Positions 51,145 to 62,608 of a DNA stretch of 64,000 bases are shown one piece after another. The DNA comes from Pyrococcus furiosus DSM 3638 (GTDB lineage Archaea > Methanobacteriota_B > Thermococci > Thermococcales > Thermococcaceae), in NCBI RefSeq assembly GCF_000007305.1, contig NC_003413.1, positions 1,235,318 to 1,299,317 of the forward strand, written 5' to 3'. The notes beneath the pieces were generated by a model, which searched no databases, was not told the origin of the DNA, and saw only the letters and a list, made by a program, of their open reading frames with translations. Numbering within the stretch: position 1 is the stretch's first letter; every line of letters begins with the position of its first letter. The position numbers and the translations under genes are program-made.

Positions 51145-51975
51145 ATGAACAAATATGCTATCCTTGCTATACTATTGTGGTCAACTGTTGCCTCAGCATT
51201 CAAGCTAACATTATCCAGGCTAGATCCCCTAAGCATGCTATTTTATGCATCTCTCACATCAATGATGATATTCCTCGTAGCAAATTTAAGAGGGGAAAGA
51301 GACTTTTCTATAAAAAGAAATATTAATTCAGCTCTTCTTGGTTTCATAAATCCCTTCCTATATTATTTAGTTCTTTTCAGTGCATATTCCCTCCTACCTG
51401 CCCAGGAGGCCCAAGCTCTTAATTACACCTGGCCGATTATTCTAGTAATATTTTCCTCAGTGTTTTTGGGCCAAAGGCTTACAGGAAGAGAAGTTCTTGG
51501 AGTCTTAATTGGGTTCTTTGGGGCTTTAATAATTGGAACTAGAGGAAATTTAGCCTCATTAAAATTTGCGAATCCAACGGGAGATTTTTTGGCCCTAAGC
51601 AGTGCCATAATATGGGCCACGTACTGGATACTTAATCTTAGGGATACAAGAAAAGCTGAGACAAAGATGTTTTGGAACTTTGTTTTTGGATTCATTTACA
51701 TCTCACTCCTGGGAATATTTAGGGGGATTAAATTTGATATTGTTGGAATCCTGGGAGCAATATACGTGGGAAGTTTTGAGATGGGATTAACCTTCTTGTT
51801 GTGGCTTAAGGCTTTGGAAAGTGAAAAAGCAGGAGAAGTAGCCTCTTTGGTTTATTTAACTCCAGTCCTATCCTTAGTATTCATTTCAATCTTAGTTGGG
51901 GAGAAAATTATGAAATCAACTATTTTAGGCTTAGCTCTAATTCTCCTGGGAATAATAATGTCCAGAAGAGAATGA
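51145..51975 (+). CDS. EamA/DMT-family transporter
   Basis: 276 residues with ten hydrophobic segments in two EamA repeats: YAILAILLWSTVASAFKLTL, MLFYASLTSMMIFLVANL, NPFLYYLVLFSAYSLLPAQEAQALNYTWPIILVIF (in segments: YTWPIILVIFSSVFLG), LGVLIGFFGALIIGTRGNL, then the second repeat with ALSSAIIWATYWILNL and LVYLTPVLSLVFISILVGEKI. The substrate is unknown. The start ATG 51145 is preceded by gggtagcac, not a strong site. It lies immediately before the tRNA pair on the opposite strand. Confidence 0.82.
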   Translation: MNKYAILAILLWSTVASAFKLTLSRLDPLSMLFYASLTSMMIFLVANLRGERDFSIKRNINSALLGFINPFLYYLVLFSAYSLLPAQEAQALNYTWPIILVIFSSVFLGQRLTGREVLGVLIGFFGALIIGTRGNLASLKFANPTGDFLALSSAIIWATYWILNLRDTRKAETKMFWNFVFGFIYISLLGIFRGIKFDIVGILGAIYVGSFEMGLTFLLWLKALESEKAGEVASLVYLTPVLSLVFISILVGEKIMKSTILGLALILLGIIMSRRE

Positions 51976-52053
51976 TGGTGGGCCCGCGGGGATTTGAACC
52001 CCGGACCACGCGGTTATGAGCCGCGCGCTCTGACCAGGCTGAGCTACGGGCCC
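51976..52053 (-). tRNA. tRNA with CAU anticodon, probably Ile2 (CCA encoded)
   Basis: GGGCCCGUAGCUCAG acceptor/D arm, anticodon loop CUCAUAA, and GGUUCAAAUCC T arm, ending in an encoded CCA (51976-51978). The CAU anticodon means Met or Ile2. The GGGCCCG acceptor stem resembles Ile tRNAs, and a different, intron-containing CAU tRNA at 62609-62718 looks like elongator Met, so this is more likely Ile2, needing agmatidine at C34. Confidence 0.85.
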
Positions 52054-52059
52054 ACTTAC

Positions 52060-52135
52060 TGGCGCCGCCGCCCGGATTCGAACCGGGGACCGCCGGATTA
52101 ACAGTCCGGCGCTCCACCAGCTAAGCTACGGCGGC
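52060..52135 (-). tRNA. tRNA-Asn (GUU)
   Basis: GCCGCCGUAGCUUAGCU acceptor/D arm, anticodon loop CUGUUAA, GGUUCGAAUCC T arm, and encoded CCA at 52060-52062. It lies seven bases from the CAU tRNA, same strand, probably one primary transcript. Confidence 0.92.
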
Positions 52136-52218
52136 TCGCCCAAAAGATATCCATTGCTATCAATTTATAAATGTTACGGTTCACTTTAAAACTCTTCGTG
52201 ATAGAGGCACGCCACTTC

Positions 52219-52362
52219 CTAAAGTAGTTGAGTAAAAAAACAAATTTGCTTCCCCATATGTACAACCAATTCAGCATTAATCCTCCCAACTTTTCTTGCG
52301 ATATCAATTAATTCACCTTTGTCTATAGGCCTTAGAGCTACTCCCACACCCTTGTTTCCAAG
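52219..52362 (-). pseudogene. Short open segment of unknown protein (about 47 codons)
   Basis: On the minus strand 52362-52219 reads LGNKGVGVALRPIDKG, ELIDIARKVGRINAEL, VVHMGKQICFFTQLL and then a stop, with a stop also directly upstream (52365-52363). The composition and length without stops suggest a coding remnant, perhaps of a nucleic-acid- or cofactor-binding protein. It is not recognised and has no start codon with a ribosome binding site. The rest of 52136-52481 holds nothing else I can support. Confidence 0.3.
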
Positions 52363-52481
52363 TTAATGAGATTATTTTTGCGATACTAAAACAATCTACC
52401 TAAGAAAATTAGCTTTCTCGAAATGTTTATAATCTTTCCTTTCGTAATTAAAATATGAAGAATCTTTAAGGGGGAGAAAAG

Positions 52482-52715
52482 ATGACAGAGATAAGATACT
52501 ATAAAATAGGTGAGGATAGGTTTAAGATCAGTGAAGATGAGGTAGCAAGAAGAGAGCTAAGAGTTGCAAAAGTCAGCGACGATGTTATCCAAATTCAAGA
52601 AGAAGTTCACGGAATAATAGCACTTGTTGGAGCAACAAGCAGTGTAAACATAAAGAAAGAGGAATTAAAAGAGTTAGTCAAGCTAGTGAGAGAAGAGTTT
52701 GGTTGGGATATTTGA
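52482..52715 (+). CDS. Small uncharacterised conserved protein
   Basis: 77 residues from ATG 52482 after gggggagaaaag: TEIRYYKIGEDRFKISEDEV, RVAKVSDDVIQIQEEVHGIIALVGATSSVNIKKEELKEL (in segments), ending FGWDI. A strand-rich half is followed by a final helix. No cysteines, no membrane segment; the family is not recognised but small proteins of this type recur in Thermococcales. It has its own strong ribosome binding site and TATA-like aattaaaatat upstream. Confidence 0.65.
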   Translation: MTEIRYYKIGEDRFKISEDEVARRELRVAKVSDDVIQIQEEVHGIIALVGATSSVNIKKEELKELVKLVREEFGWDI

Positions 52716-52794
52716 TGGATCTCTAACTTTTTTCTTTATTAAATTCTGCTAACAGCAATAATATTTTTAGTGCAGTAGATAGTTTTAAAAGAGG

Positions 52795-52850
52795 CAATGA
52801 TGAGTGATGGGCGAACTGAAATAGTGATGACGGTAGGTGATCTCTGAGCC
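52795..52850 (+). ncRNA. C/D-box guide RNA
   Basis: C box ATGATGA (52797-52803), 12-nt guide, D' CTGA (52816-52819), 4-nt linker, C' GTGATGA (52824-52830), 13-nt guide, D CTGA (52844-52847). All four boxes are canonical. The first guide (gtgatgggcgaa) can pair with TTCGCCCAT, a sequence I recall from archaeal 23S rRNA; this needs checking. Confidence 0.85.
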
Positions 52851-52858
52851 AACTTACC

Positions 52859-52913
52859 GGGATGAGGAATTCAGCCTAAGCTGAAGTATGATGAGGGAGT
52901 GACGGACTGACCG
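52859..52913 (+). ncRNA. C/D-box guide RNA, tandem with the preceding one
   Basis: C box ATGAGGA (52862-52868, one mismatch), 12-nt guide (attcagcctaag), D' CTGA (52881-52884), 3-nt linker, C' ATGATGA (52888-52894), 12-nt guide (gggagtgacgga), D CTGA (52907-52910). The perfect 12/3/12 geometry strongly supports it. It begins about 10 bp after the first guide RNA, so both may be cut from one transcript. Confidence 0.85.
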
Positions 52914-52951
52914 CAAAGAGAAATTTAATAAGTTGCATACCCCCTCTTCAT

Positions 52952-53809
52952 ATGATGGAAGAAGAGATAAAGCCGATATTTCTCAGCATAATTGGAAATA
53001 CCTTGCTTGGAATAATAAAAATAGTTGTTGGAGTTATTAATTCAAGTATAGCTCTTATTTCAGATGGTGTTCACTCCCTAAGCGACACTATTACAAGCCT
53101 TATAGGTCTAATAGGAATTAAAATTTCTAGAAAGCCTCCTGACAGTAGCCACCCATTTGGCCACTCAAGATTTGAGCCATTATTTGCATTCTTTATGGGT
53201 GAGCTCTTAATAGTAATAGCTTATGAAATTGCAAGAGACTCAATAACTCGAATCTTCATGAAAAAGCTGACCTCACCAACGCTACTAATGATTTCCGTTG
53301 CAATTTTTTCAATGGTAACTAAGGAAGTCATGGCCCAATACACCCTTCACGTGGGTAGAAAGCTTAACAATCAAATTTTAATAGCTGATGCATACCACCA
53401 TAGAAGTGACGTTTTAACAACAATTGCTGTTTTAATAGGGCTTATTGCTCAAAAGTATGGGGTTTGGTTTGGTGATGCTTTAGCTGGACTAATAGTTTCT
53501 CTCTTCATAGCCAAAGTAGCTATAAAAGTAATACTCGAAAATGTTGGTTACTTAACGGGGAGAGCTCCCCCCTATGAAGTGTGCAAGAAAATTGAAGAAG
53601 TGGCAAAAAGTGTGAAAGGGGTGGTAGGTGTGCATGATTTAAAAGCCCATTATGTCGGACCTAAGCTTCACGTTGAGCTACACGTTGAAGTTCCTCCTAA
53701 TATTCCTTTAAAGAAAGCTCACGACATCAGTGAAGAAGTTAAAAGAAAAGTTGAAGAACTCCCTGAAGTTGAACAAGCCTTCATTCACGTTGACTTAGCC
53801 CTTAAATGA
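52952..53809 (+). CDS. Cation diffusion facilitator transporter
   Basis: 285 residues. Six membrane segments with the metal-binding motifs of CDF proteins: ALISDGVHSLSDTITSL in TM2 (H/D-x3-D) and LIADAYHHRSDVLTTI in TM5, followed by a cytoplasmic C-terminal domain (VVGVHDLKAHYVGPKLHVELHVEV, in segments). It exports Zn, Mn, Fe or Co from the cytoplasm in exchange for protons. The metal is not decidable from sequence. ATG 52952 or 52955 starts. It converges with the lipoyl ligase-like gene. Confidence 0.88.
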   Translation: MMEEEIKPIFLSIIGNTLLGIIKIVVGVINSSIALISDGVHSLSDTITSLIGLIGIKISRKPPDSSHPFGHSRFEPLFAFFMGELLIVIAYEIARDSITRIFMKKLTSPTLLMISVAIFSMVTKEVMAQYTLHVGRKLNNQILIADAYHHRSDVLTTIAVLIGLIAQKYGVWFGDALAGLIVSLFIAKVAIKVILENVGYLTGRAPPYEVCKKIEEVAKSVKGVVGVHDLKAHYVGPKLHVELHVEVPPNIPLKKAHDISEEVKRKVEELPEVEQAFIHVDLALK

Positions 53810-53810
53810 T

Positions 53811-54560
53811 CTATCTCTGAAAGTTCCATTCTTTTCTCCCATATTTCTCTTCTATAAGCTTTTCAGCTAGTTCAAGTTCATACTTTGTAAGTTCCCCCTC
53901 TTCTAGCGGGAAAGCCCTAAAGAAGGAATTTTTCAAAAGATTATAAGCTTCTTCTCTGCTCATTTCAATTCCTTCTTTTTCCAATGTGGTCACTCTCTCA
54001 AAGATGCTTTTAATGCCCTTATCCTTAAGCTTCTCTTTAGAGACCTTCAATACACTTCCCAAAACTTCAAGTCTTGTTGCATACATAAATGTTCCATGCT
54101 GAAGAATTACTCCCCTTTTTCTCGTCTGAGCTGACCCGCTTATCTTCTTGCCATTAACTACAATATCATTCAGTCCAGAGAACTCAGCTTTAACTCCAAG
54201 ATCTTGTAGAGCATCAACCAAGGGGCCAGCCAAAAATCTGTAACTTTCGTAGATATTCTTAAGGCTCGGATGATAGTTCTCGTCAATTATAACTGAATAC
54301 GTTATCTCCCCATATTCGTCATGGAATACACTTCCTCCCCCAGTAATTCTCCTCACTATAGGTATTCCAAGTTCTTCTGCTTTCTCCACATTAACATCGT
54401 GTCTAACGCTCTGAAACCTCCCAATAGTCACTGAACTCGGCTTGAAAACATATAATCTTACAGTATCAGGAACTTTTCCCTCACTTCTAGCTATTAGAAT
54501 CGCCTCATCAATCGCCATCTGCACTTCAGGTCTAGCAACTATTAGAGGAATAAACCTCAT
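53811..54560 (-). CDS. Lipoate-protein ligase A-family protein
   Basis: 249 residues from ATG 54560 (RFIPLIVARPEVQMAIDEAIL) behind ggtggagttt. RRITGGGSVFHDEYGEITYSVI is the lipoyl/biotinyl ligase signature (RRxxGGGxVxHD), GLNDIVVNGKKISGSAQTRKRGVILQHGTFMYA carries the catalytic lysine region. It attaches lipoate (or octanoate) to carrier proteins such as H protein or 2-oxoacid dehydrogenase E2. A glycine cleavage T protein is encoded elsewhere in this window, giving a possible target pathway. The C-terminal domain present in bacterial LplA is short or missing here. Confidence 0.85.
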   Translation of the reverse strand: MRFIPLIVARPEVQMAIDEAILIARSEGKVPDTVRLYVFKPSSVTIGRFQSVRHDVNVEKAEELGIPIVRRITGGGSVFHDEYGEITYSVIIDENYHPSLKNIYESYRFLAGPLVDALQDLGVKAEFSGLNDIVVNGKKISGSAQTRKRGVILQHGTFMYATRLEVLGSVLKVSKEKLKDKGIKSIFERVTTLEKEGIEMSREEAYNLLKNSFFRAFPLEEGELTKYELELAEKLIEEKYGRKEWNFQR

Positions 54561-54607
54561 AAACTCCACCATATTACAATCCGCTAACATAGCTTAATAA
54601 AATTTGG

Positions 54608-54662
54608 CTATGAGGAAATCGGTCTTAGCTGAGCTTATGATGAAAGTGGTCACCGCCGAGCC
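54608..54662 (+). ncRNA. C/D-box guide RNA upstream of the EF-1alpha gene
   Basis: C box ATGAGGA (54610-54616), 12-nt guide (aatcggtcttag), D' CTGA (54629-54632), 4-nt linker, C' ATGATGA (54637-54643), 12-nt guide (aagtggtcaccg), D CCGA (54656-54659, one mismatch to CTGA). The geometry 12/4/12 is ideal. It uses the same C-box variant as the RNA at 52859. Confidence 0.78.
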
Positions 54663-54710
54663 AAGTATATAAGGACATTAAATTTTTAAACTTCCTTCGT
54701 AATTTCACAC

Positions 54711-54770
54711 CGAGCTCAATGAAGCCCCCTCAACTAAAGGCGGGTTTCCCGCCTGAGGGGGCTGATGTGC
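54711..54770 (+). ncRNA. GC-rich hairpin RNA candidate upstream of the EF-1alpha promoter
   Basis: AGCCCCCTCA (54723-54732) pairs perfectly with TGAGGGGGCT (54754-54763); inside it a six-base one-sided bulge (ACTAAA, 54733-54738) and a second stem GGCGGG/CCCGCC (54739-54744, 54748-54753) with a TTT loop. A TATA-like aaatttttaaa at about 54680-54690 could start a transcript near 54711. It lies upstream of the EF-1alpha TATA, so it is not its leader. In a 40% GC genome such a stem is a strong sign of structured RNA; class unknown. Confidence 0.55.
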
Positions 54771-54800
54771 GAAAGCTTTAAAAAGTAAGTTCAAAAGTAG
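54768..54800 (+). promoter_or_regulatory. EF-1alpha promoter
   Basis: BRE tgcgaaag (54768-54775) and TATA ctttaaaaa (54776-54784) are followed by a likely start near 54805, then the leader with ggaggtgaatgaaa before ATG 54831. Confidence 0.7.
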
Positions 54801-54830
54801 GGTTAGGCAAGAAATTGGAGGTGAATGAAA

Positions 54831-56117
54831 ATGCCAAAGGACAAGCCCCACGTTAACATTGTATTTATTGGACACGTAGACCACGGAAAGAGCACAACAA
54901 TTGGAAGGTTACTCTACGACACAGGAAACATTCCAGAGCAGATCATCAAGAAGTTCGAGGAAATGGGTGAAAAAGGTAAATCCTTCAAGTTCGCTTGGGT
55001 CATGGACAGACTTAAGGAAGAGAGAGAAAGAGGTATTACCATTGACGTTGCACACACAAAGTTCGAGACCCCACACAGGTACATCACAATTATCGATGCC
55101 CCTGGTCACAGGGACTTCGTAAAGAACATGATTACCGGTGCCTCACAGGCTGATGCTGCAGTTCTCGTAGTTGCAGCTACAGATGGAGTCATGCCACAGA
55201 CCAAGGAGCACGCCTTCCTTGCAAGGACACTCGGTATTAAGCATATCATTGTAGCTATCAACAAGATGGATATGGTTAACTACAACCAGAAGAGATTCGA
55301 AGAAGTTAAGGCCCAGGTAGAGAAGCTCTTGAAGATGCTCGGTTACAAGGACTTCCCAGTCATCCCAATCAGCGCTTGGGAAGGTGAGAACGTAGTTAAG
55401 AAGAGCGACAAGATGCCATGGTACAACGGCCCAACCCTAATCGAGGCTCTTGATCAGATTCCAGAGCCAGAGAAGCCAGTTGACAAGCCACTCAGAATAC
55501 CCATCCAGGATGTCTACTCAATCAAGGGTGTCGGTACAGTTCCAGTCGGTAGAGTCGAGACTGGAAAGCTTAGGGTTGGAGAAGTAGTAATATTTGAACC
55601 AGCATCCACCATATTCCACAAGCCCATCCAGGGTGAAGTTAAGAGCATCGAGATGCACCACGAGCCACTTGAAGAAGCTCTTCCAGGTGACAACATCGGA
55701 TTCAACGTCAGAGGTGTTAGCAAGAACGACATCAAGAGAGGCGACGTTGCTGGACACACAACCAACCCACCGACAGTAGTTAGGACAAAGGACACATTCA
55801 AGGCTCAAATTATCGTACTCAACCACCCAACTGCAATTACTGTTGGATATAGCCCAGTACTACACGCTCACACTGCCCAGGTTCCAGTAAGATTCGAGCA
55901 ACTCCTAGCAAAGCTTGATCCAAAGACCGGTAACATTGTTGAGGAGAACCCACAATTCATCAAGACTGGTGATGCTGCAATCGTAATCCTAAGGCCAATG
56001 AAGCCTGTGGTTCTTGAACCAGTCAAAGAGATTCCACAGCTCGGTAGATTCGCTATCAGAGACATGGGTATGACAATTGCTGCCGGTATGGTCATCTCAA
56101 TCCAGAGAGGAGAGTGA
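54831..56117 (+). CDS. tuf: Translation elongation factor EF-1alpha
   Basis: 428 residues. GTPase motifs [16 protein letters not shown] (G1), [16 protein letters not shown] (G2), [11 protein letters not shown] (G3), VAINKMDMV (G4) and PISAW (G5), then domains II and III ([33 protein letters not shown]). It delivers aminoacyl-tRNA to the ribosome. The ATG at 54831 (MPKDKPH) is preferred over 54825, since ggaggtga gives the right spacing and relatives begin MPKDKPHVN. It forms an operon with S10 and, presumably by read-through, precedes tRNA-Ser. Confidence 0.96.
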   Translation: MPKDKPHVNIVFIGHVDHGKSTTIGRLLYDTGNIPEQIIKKFEEMGEKGKSFKFAWVMDRLKEERERGITIDVAHTKFETPHRYITIIDAPGHRDFVKNMITGASQADAAVLVVAATDGVMPQTKEHAFLARTLGIKHIIVAINKMDMVNYNQKRFEEVKAQVEKLLKMLGYKDFPVIPISAWEGENVVKKSDKMPWYNGPTLIEALDQIPEPEKPVDKPLRIPIQDVYSIKGVGTVPVGRVETGKLRVGEVVIFEPASTIFHKPIQGEVKSIEMHHEPLEEALPGDNIGFNVRGVSKNDIKRGDVAGHTTNPPTVVRTKDTFKAQIIVLNHPTAITVGYSPVLHAHTAQVPVRFEQLLAKLDPKTGNIVEENPQFIKTGDAAIVILRPMKPVVLEPVKEIPQLGRFAIRDMGMTIAAGMVISIQRGE

Positions 56118-56156
56118 TTTCTCTCCCAAATTCTTTTTCTTTTGAGGTGATCAATT

Positions 56157-56465
56157 ATGCAAAAAGCGAGAATCAAGATAGCGAGCACAAATGTTCGTTC
56201 TCTTGATGAAGTTGCAAACCAAATAAAGCAAATTGCAGAGAGAACAGGAGTTAGAATGAGTGGGCCTATACCACTCCCAACAAAGAGAATAAGGATTACA
56301 ACAAGAAAGAGCCCCGACGGAGAAGGCTCTGCCACATTTGACAGATGGGAATTAAGAGTTCACAAGAGGTTAATTGATATTGAAGCGGACGAGAGAGCAA
56401 TGAGGCAGATTATGAGAATTAGAGTTCCTGAAGATGTTACAATCGAAATTGAATTGATATCATGA
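56157..56465 (+). CDS. rps10: Ribosomal protein S10
   Basis: 102 residues: [47 protein letters not shown] and [21 protein letters not shown] (in segments) are diagnostic of archaeal S10. It sits in the small-subunit head near the A site. It follows the EF-1alpha gene by 39 bp with gaggtgatcaatt before ATG 56157, the usual archaeal EF-1alpha/S10 operon. Confidence 0.95.
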
Positions 56466-56502
56466 TAAATGCTTATTAATCCCCTTACCTATATTTAATT
56501 GT

Positions 56503-56589
56503 GCCGGGGTAGCCTAGCCAGGGAAGGCGCGGGCCTGGAGAGCCCGTGGGCGTTCGCCCACCGGGGTTCAAATCCCCGCCCCGGCGCCA
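56503..56589 (+). tRNA. tRNA-Ser (GGA), type II with long variable arm
   Basis: GCCGGGGUAGCCUAGCCAG acceptor/D arm, anticodon loop CUGGAGA (GGA), a long variable arm with GUGGGCGUUCGCCCAC, T arm GGUUCAAAUCC, and encoded CCA at 56587-56589. TATA-like tatatttaatt lies just upstream at about 56491. Confidence 0.94.
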
Positions 56590-56680
56590 TACTTCTCCTT
56601 TCTGATAAAAAAGATTCTACAGGTAAAAAATGTGACTTATTCTGCCCTGAATGGCGAAGGTTTTCAGAAAAAATATAAAA

Positions 56681-57583
56681 TCATGCTATAGGAACTTTAA
56701 TCTTCAACTTCTCTACGAGCTCCTTGTATCTATTTCTCACAGTCACTTCAGTTACTCTAGCAACTTCGGCAACTTCTCTTTGTGTTCTCTTCTCTCCCTC
56801 CAATAAAGAAGCTATGTATAGGGCTGCTGCTACTAAACCAGCTGGACTCTTACCACTAGTTAACCCCCTTTTATAAGCCTCATCAAGAATTTCAATAGCT
56901 CTTCTCCTAACTTTTTCACTTAATCCGAGCTCATCCGCAAATTTATTTACATAATCAGTTGGCTTGACAAATAGTTTTTTGGGAGTTAAATTGAGATTTC
57001 TCGCAATGAATCTGTAACTTCTTCCAATTTCCTTTTTATCAACTCTAGCAATATCAGCAATCTCATCCAGAGTCCTGGGAACTTTTAATAACCTACAAGC
57101 AGCGTAAACACATGCCGCCATAACGCTCTCAATAGATCTACCTCTAATAAGTCCCTTTCTCACTGCCTCTCTGTACAGCCTTGCAGCTTCTTCCTCTACA
57201 TGTCTTGGAAGTTTTAACTGAGCAGTAATTCTATCCAACTCACTTAGGGCAAAAGCTAGGTTCCTCTCTGCTGCATCACTAACTCTTAATCTGGACTGCC
57301 ACTTCCTCAAACGGTACATCTTCTCTCTCATTAATCCGGAAAGCGATCTGTCAATTCCAATTTCAGTTGAAAGCCCCTTGTCATGAAGAAGAATACTTTC
57401 TGGTGCACCAGTTCTAGACCTGCGTTCCCTTTGAGAAGCATCAAAAGCACGCCACTCAGGACCCATATCAATTATGTTCTCTTCTATTACATAACCGCAC
57501 TTGGCACAGACTATTTCCCCCCTCTCTGGATCATAAATAAGTTCCGCAGATTCACAAGCAGGACAAACCTTTTGCTTATTCAC
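56681..57583 (-). CDS. tfb1: Transcription initiation factor B (TFB)
   Basis: 300 residues. N-terminal zinc ribbon CPACESAELIYDPERGEIVCAKCG (CxxC...CxxC, in part), the B-finger region with DMGPEWRAFDASQRERRSRTG, then two cyclin repeats including the C-terminal helix-turn-helix TQREVAEVARVTEVTVRNRYKEL that reads the BRE. It recruits RNA polymerase to TBP-bound promoters, so it acts at all BRE/TATA sites noted here. It corresponds to TFB1 (PF1377) as I recall. Its own promoter on the minus strand is aggtttatatacc (about 57640-57660). Confidence 0.94.
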   Translation of the reverse strand: MNKQKVCPACESAELIYDPERGEIVCAKCGYVIEENIIDMGPEWRAFDASQRERRSRTGAPESILLHDKGLSTEIGIDRSLSGLMREKMYRLRKWQSRLRVSDAAERNLAFALSELDRITAQLKLPRHVEEEAARLYREAVRKGLIRGRSIESVMAACVYAACRLLKVPRTLDEIADIARVDKKEIGRSYRFIARNLNLTPKKLFVKPTDYVNKFADELGLSEKVRRRAIEILDEAYKRGLTSGKSPAGLVAAALYIASLLEGEKRTQREVAEVARVTEVTVRNRYKELVEKLKIKVPIA

Positions 57584-57730
57584 ATCAACACCCCCACAGT
57601 CTGCAAACCCCCTCTCTCCAATATAACTGCTAGTTCCAAAAGGTATATAAACCTTTTGTGTTACTATGGCGGGTAGTACCTTAAAAAGATTTCGGTACTT
57701 TTAAATGTATGTTGTGTGCACTTTCAAGGG

Positions 57731-58093
57731 ATGAGTGAGAGGCCAAAAACCTTACCTCCTACTTTGAGAGACAAGAAAAGGTACATAGCATTTAAGGTTA
57801 TTTCAGAAAATCAGTTTAACAAGGATGAAATAAAGGAAGCCATTTGGAATGCATGTCTTAGAACACTTGGAGAACTGGGAACAGCAAAAGCCAAGCCATG
57901 GTTAATCAAGTTCGATGAAACTACTCAAACTGGGATAATTAGGTGTGACAGAAACCATGTCTATGATGTCATATTTTCCCTAACACTAGTGTCAGACATC
58001 AATGGGAACAAGGCAATTATAAAAGTTCTTGGGGTTTCTGGAACAATCAAAAGACTCAAAAGAAAATTTCTGTCTCAATTCGGGTGGAGGTGA
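57731..58093 (+). CDS. rnp2: RNase P protein component 2 (Pop5)
   Basis: 120 residues from ATG 57731: [54 protein letters not shown] (in segments) and [20 protein letters not shown]. It is the archaeal Pop5 homologue, a ferredoxin-like RNase P protein that with Rpp30 organises the catalytic RNA for cutting 5' leaders from pre-tRNA. An ATG 15 bases upstream is rejected for lack of conservation. Its promoter is tacttttaaat near 57700. It overlaps nothing and is followed 5 bp later by Pelota. Confidence 0.9.
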   Translation: MSERPKTLPPTLRDKKRYIAFKVISENQFNKDEIKEAIWNACLRTLGELGTAKAKPWLIKFDETTQTGIIRCDRNHVYDVIFSLTLVSDINGNKAIIKVLGVSGTIKRLKRKFLSQFGWR

Positions 58094-58098
58094 TAAAA

Positions 58099-61069
<2,971 letters not shown>

Positions 61070-61073
61070 TGCT

Positions 61074-61508
61074 CTATTTTTGTGTATTTTCCCTTATTAC
61101 CTTTGCAATCTTATATTTTCTTCCATTACACTCAATGTCTCCAATTATCTCCAGTATTTTCACAACGTCCCCTTCAAATAGTCCTTCTGGCCTTACTAGA
61201 TCAACTTTTTCGGGATCATCGCATTCAACAAACTTTAATGTTATTTTGCTCCCAGCAACTGCATACCTGGGCTCTATAATCACATCAATTGCTGGTTCTA
61301 CAACTTCAACTACCCTTACCTTTCCTTCATGAAGTAGGCAAGGATACTCCATATTTCTTACCTTGATTATTTTGTATCTCCTTCCAGGTTCGAGGTTTCC
61401 TGTACATACTCTTGCCAATCTACATGATTTACAAGGCTCAGCTGGTCCATAATAAATGAACTCAACACCTGGTTTAGCCAACTTTTCTCCAACCAGTGTG
61501 ATAACCAT
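61074..61508 (-). CDS. UPF0179-family protein
   Basis: 144 residues. [10 protein letters not shown] (CxxC-x5-C), [17 protein letters not shown], and [12 protein letters not shown] place it in UPF0179, a family of archaeal proteins of unknown function with conserved cysteines that may bind metal. Start ATG 61508 ([14 protein letters not shown]) follows ggaggtgggaaag; a longer start at 61517 lies inside that site. It is probably expressed from the 61522-62562 gene upstream on the same strand, with three bases between stop and ribosome binding site. Confidence 0.8.
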   Translation of the reverse strand: MVITLVGEKLAKPGVEFIYYGPAEPCKSCRLARVCTGNLEPGRRYKIIKVRNMEYPCLLHEGKVRVVEVVEPAIDVIIEPRYAVAGSKITLKFVECDDPEKVDLVRPEGLFEGDVVKILEIIGDIECNGRKYKIAKVIRENTQK

Positions 61509-61521
61509 CTTTCCCACCTCC

Positions 61522-62562
61522 TCAAATTACACCAGTGATTTTAGCAGCCCTTTCAGCGGCCTCCCTAGTCAGACCATCCCTCCCCAGGATAGTGTATCTC
61601 TCTGGTCTTATAGTATGAGCTATAGTAAGGGCCTCTATTATTATTTCTGGATCTACTCCTAGCTCATAAGCTGTAGTTGGAGCGCCTACCTTTTGGAGAG
61701 TTTCCTTTATTTTTCTCCAGTTTATTCCGTGGAGATAAGCCATAATTATTGTTCCAATTCCTGTTTGCTCTCCATGAAGAGCAGGTTTTTCAAGCAAAAG
61801 GTCTAATGCATGGCTGAAAAGATGCTCCGCTCCACTAGCTGGTCTTGAAGAGCCAGCGATACTCATAGCAACTCCGCTGGAAATTAAGGCCTTCACTACT
61901 TTTCTAACCCCTTCATCGTCTCCTATTCTTATGATTTCCGCATCCCTCATGACCATTTTTGCACTCATTAAACTTAAAGCTGCAGCGTATTCACTGAAAT
62001 ATTCGCCTTTAATTTTATGAGCAAGTTTCCAGTCCCGCACAGCAGTGATATTGCTGATAACATCTCCTACTCCTGCAGCTAAGTACCTCCTGGGAGCGGA
62101 TTTTATTATTCTAATGTCTGCAATAACTGCCACCGGAGGCCTGGCCTTGATTGAGGTCTTAGTTCCAAGCCCCTTTATGGAAGCATTTGCGCTTGCTATT
62201 CCATCGTGGGATGCGGTAGTTGGAAAACTGACAAATGGTATTCCTGCTCTATAACTGGCCAACTTGGTAACGTCTATAATTGTTCCTCCTCCAACTGCAA
62301 TAGCCCATTTTACCTTATTGTCTCTTATTATACCTTCAACCTTTTCAACTTCATTAATTGTTGCTTCCTTAACAATTACAGAATGAACGTCAAATTCTTC
62401 TTTAAGAACTCTTTCCACATCCTTCCCAGCTATTTCTTTTGTTTTCGGTCCATAAACCACAAGAACAGGTGAAGAAAAACTCAACCTTTTTGCAACGTTA
62501 ACAGTCTCACTAATAACATTCTTACCTAAAATTACCTCTCGCGGGAACTCCATTATGTGCAT
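61522..62562 (-). CDS. egsA: sn-glycerol-1-phosphate dehydrogenase
   Basis: 346 residues. [66 protein letters not shown] (in segments: [10 protein letters not shown] binds NAD(P), PTTASHDG carries a metal ligand), and [18 protein letters not shown] (further ligands). It sets the sn-1 stereochemistry of archaeal lipids by reducing dihydroxyacetone phosphate. Start ATG 62562 after gaggggataca; an upstream extension to 62592 is rejected. Archaea-specific, so a firm taxonomic marker. Confidence 0.94.
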   Translation of the reverse strand: MHIMEFPREVILGKNVISETVNVAKRLSFSSPVLVVYGPKTKEIAGKDVERVLKEEFDVHSVIVKEATINEVEKVEGIIRDNKVKWAIAVGGGTIIDVTKLASYRAGIPFVSFPTTASHDGIASANASIKGLGTKTSIKARPPVAVIADIRIIKSAPRRYLAAGVGDVISNITAVRDWKLAHKIKGEYFSEYAAALSLMSAKMVMRDAEIIRIGDDEGVRKVVKALISSGVAMSIAGSSRPASGAEHLFSHALDLLLEKPALHGEQTGIGTIIMAYLHGINWRKIKETLQKVGAPTTAYELGVDPEIIIEALTIAHTIRPERYTILGRDGLTREAAERAAKITGVI

Positions 62563-62608
62563 TTGTATCCCCTCATTTCTAATACGGTACATGGAGTCAT
62601 AAGAATAG

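Noticed and set aside
54723-54763. Hairpin as EF-1alpha leader or riboswitch
   Set aside because: It lies upstream of the BRE/TATA, so it is not in the EF-1alpha mRNA.
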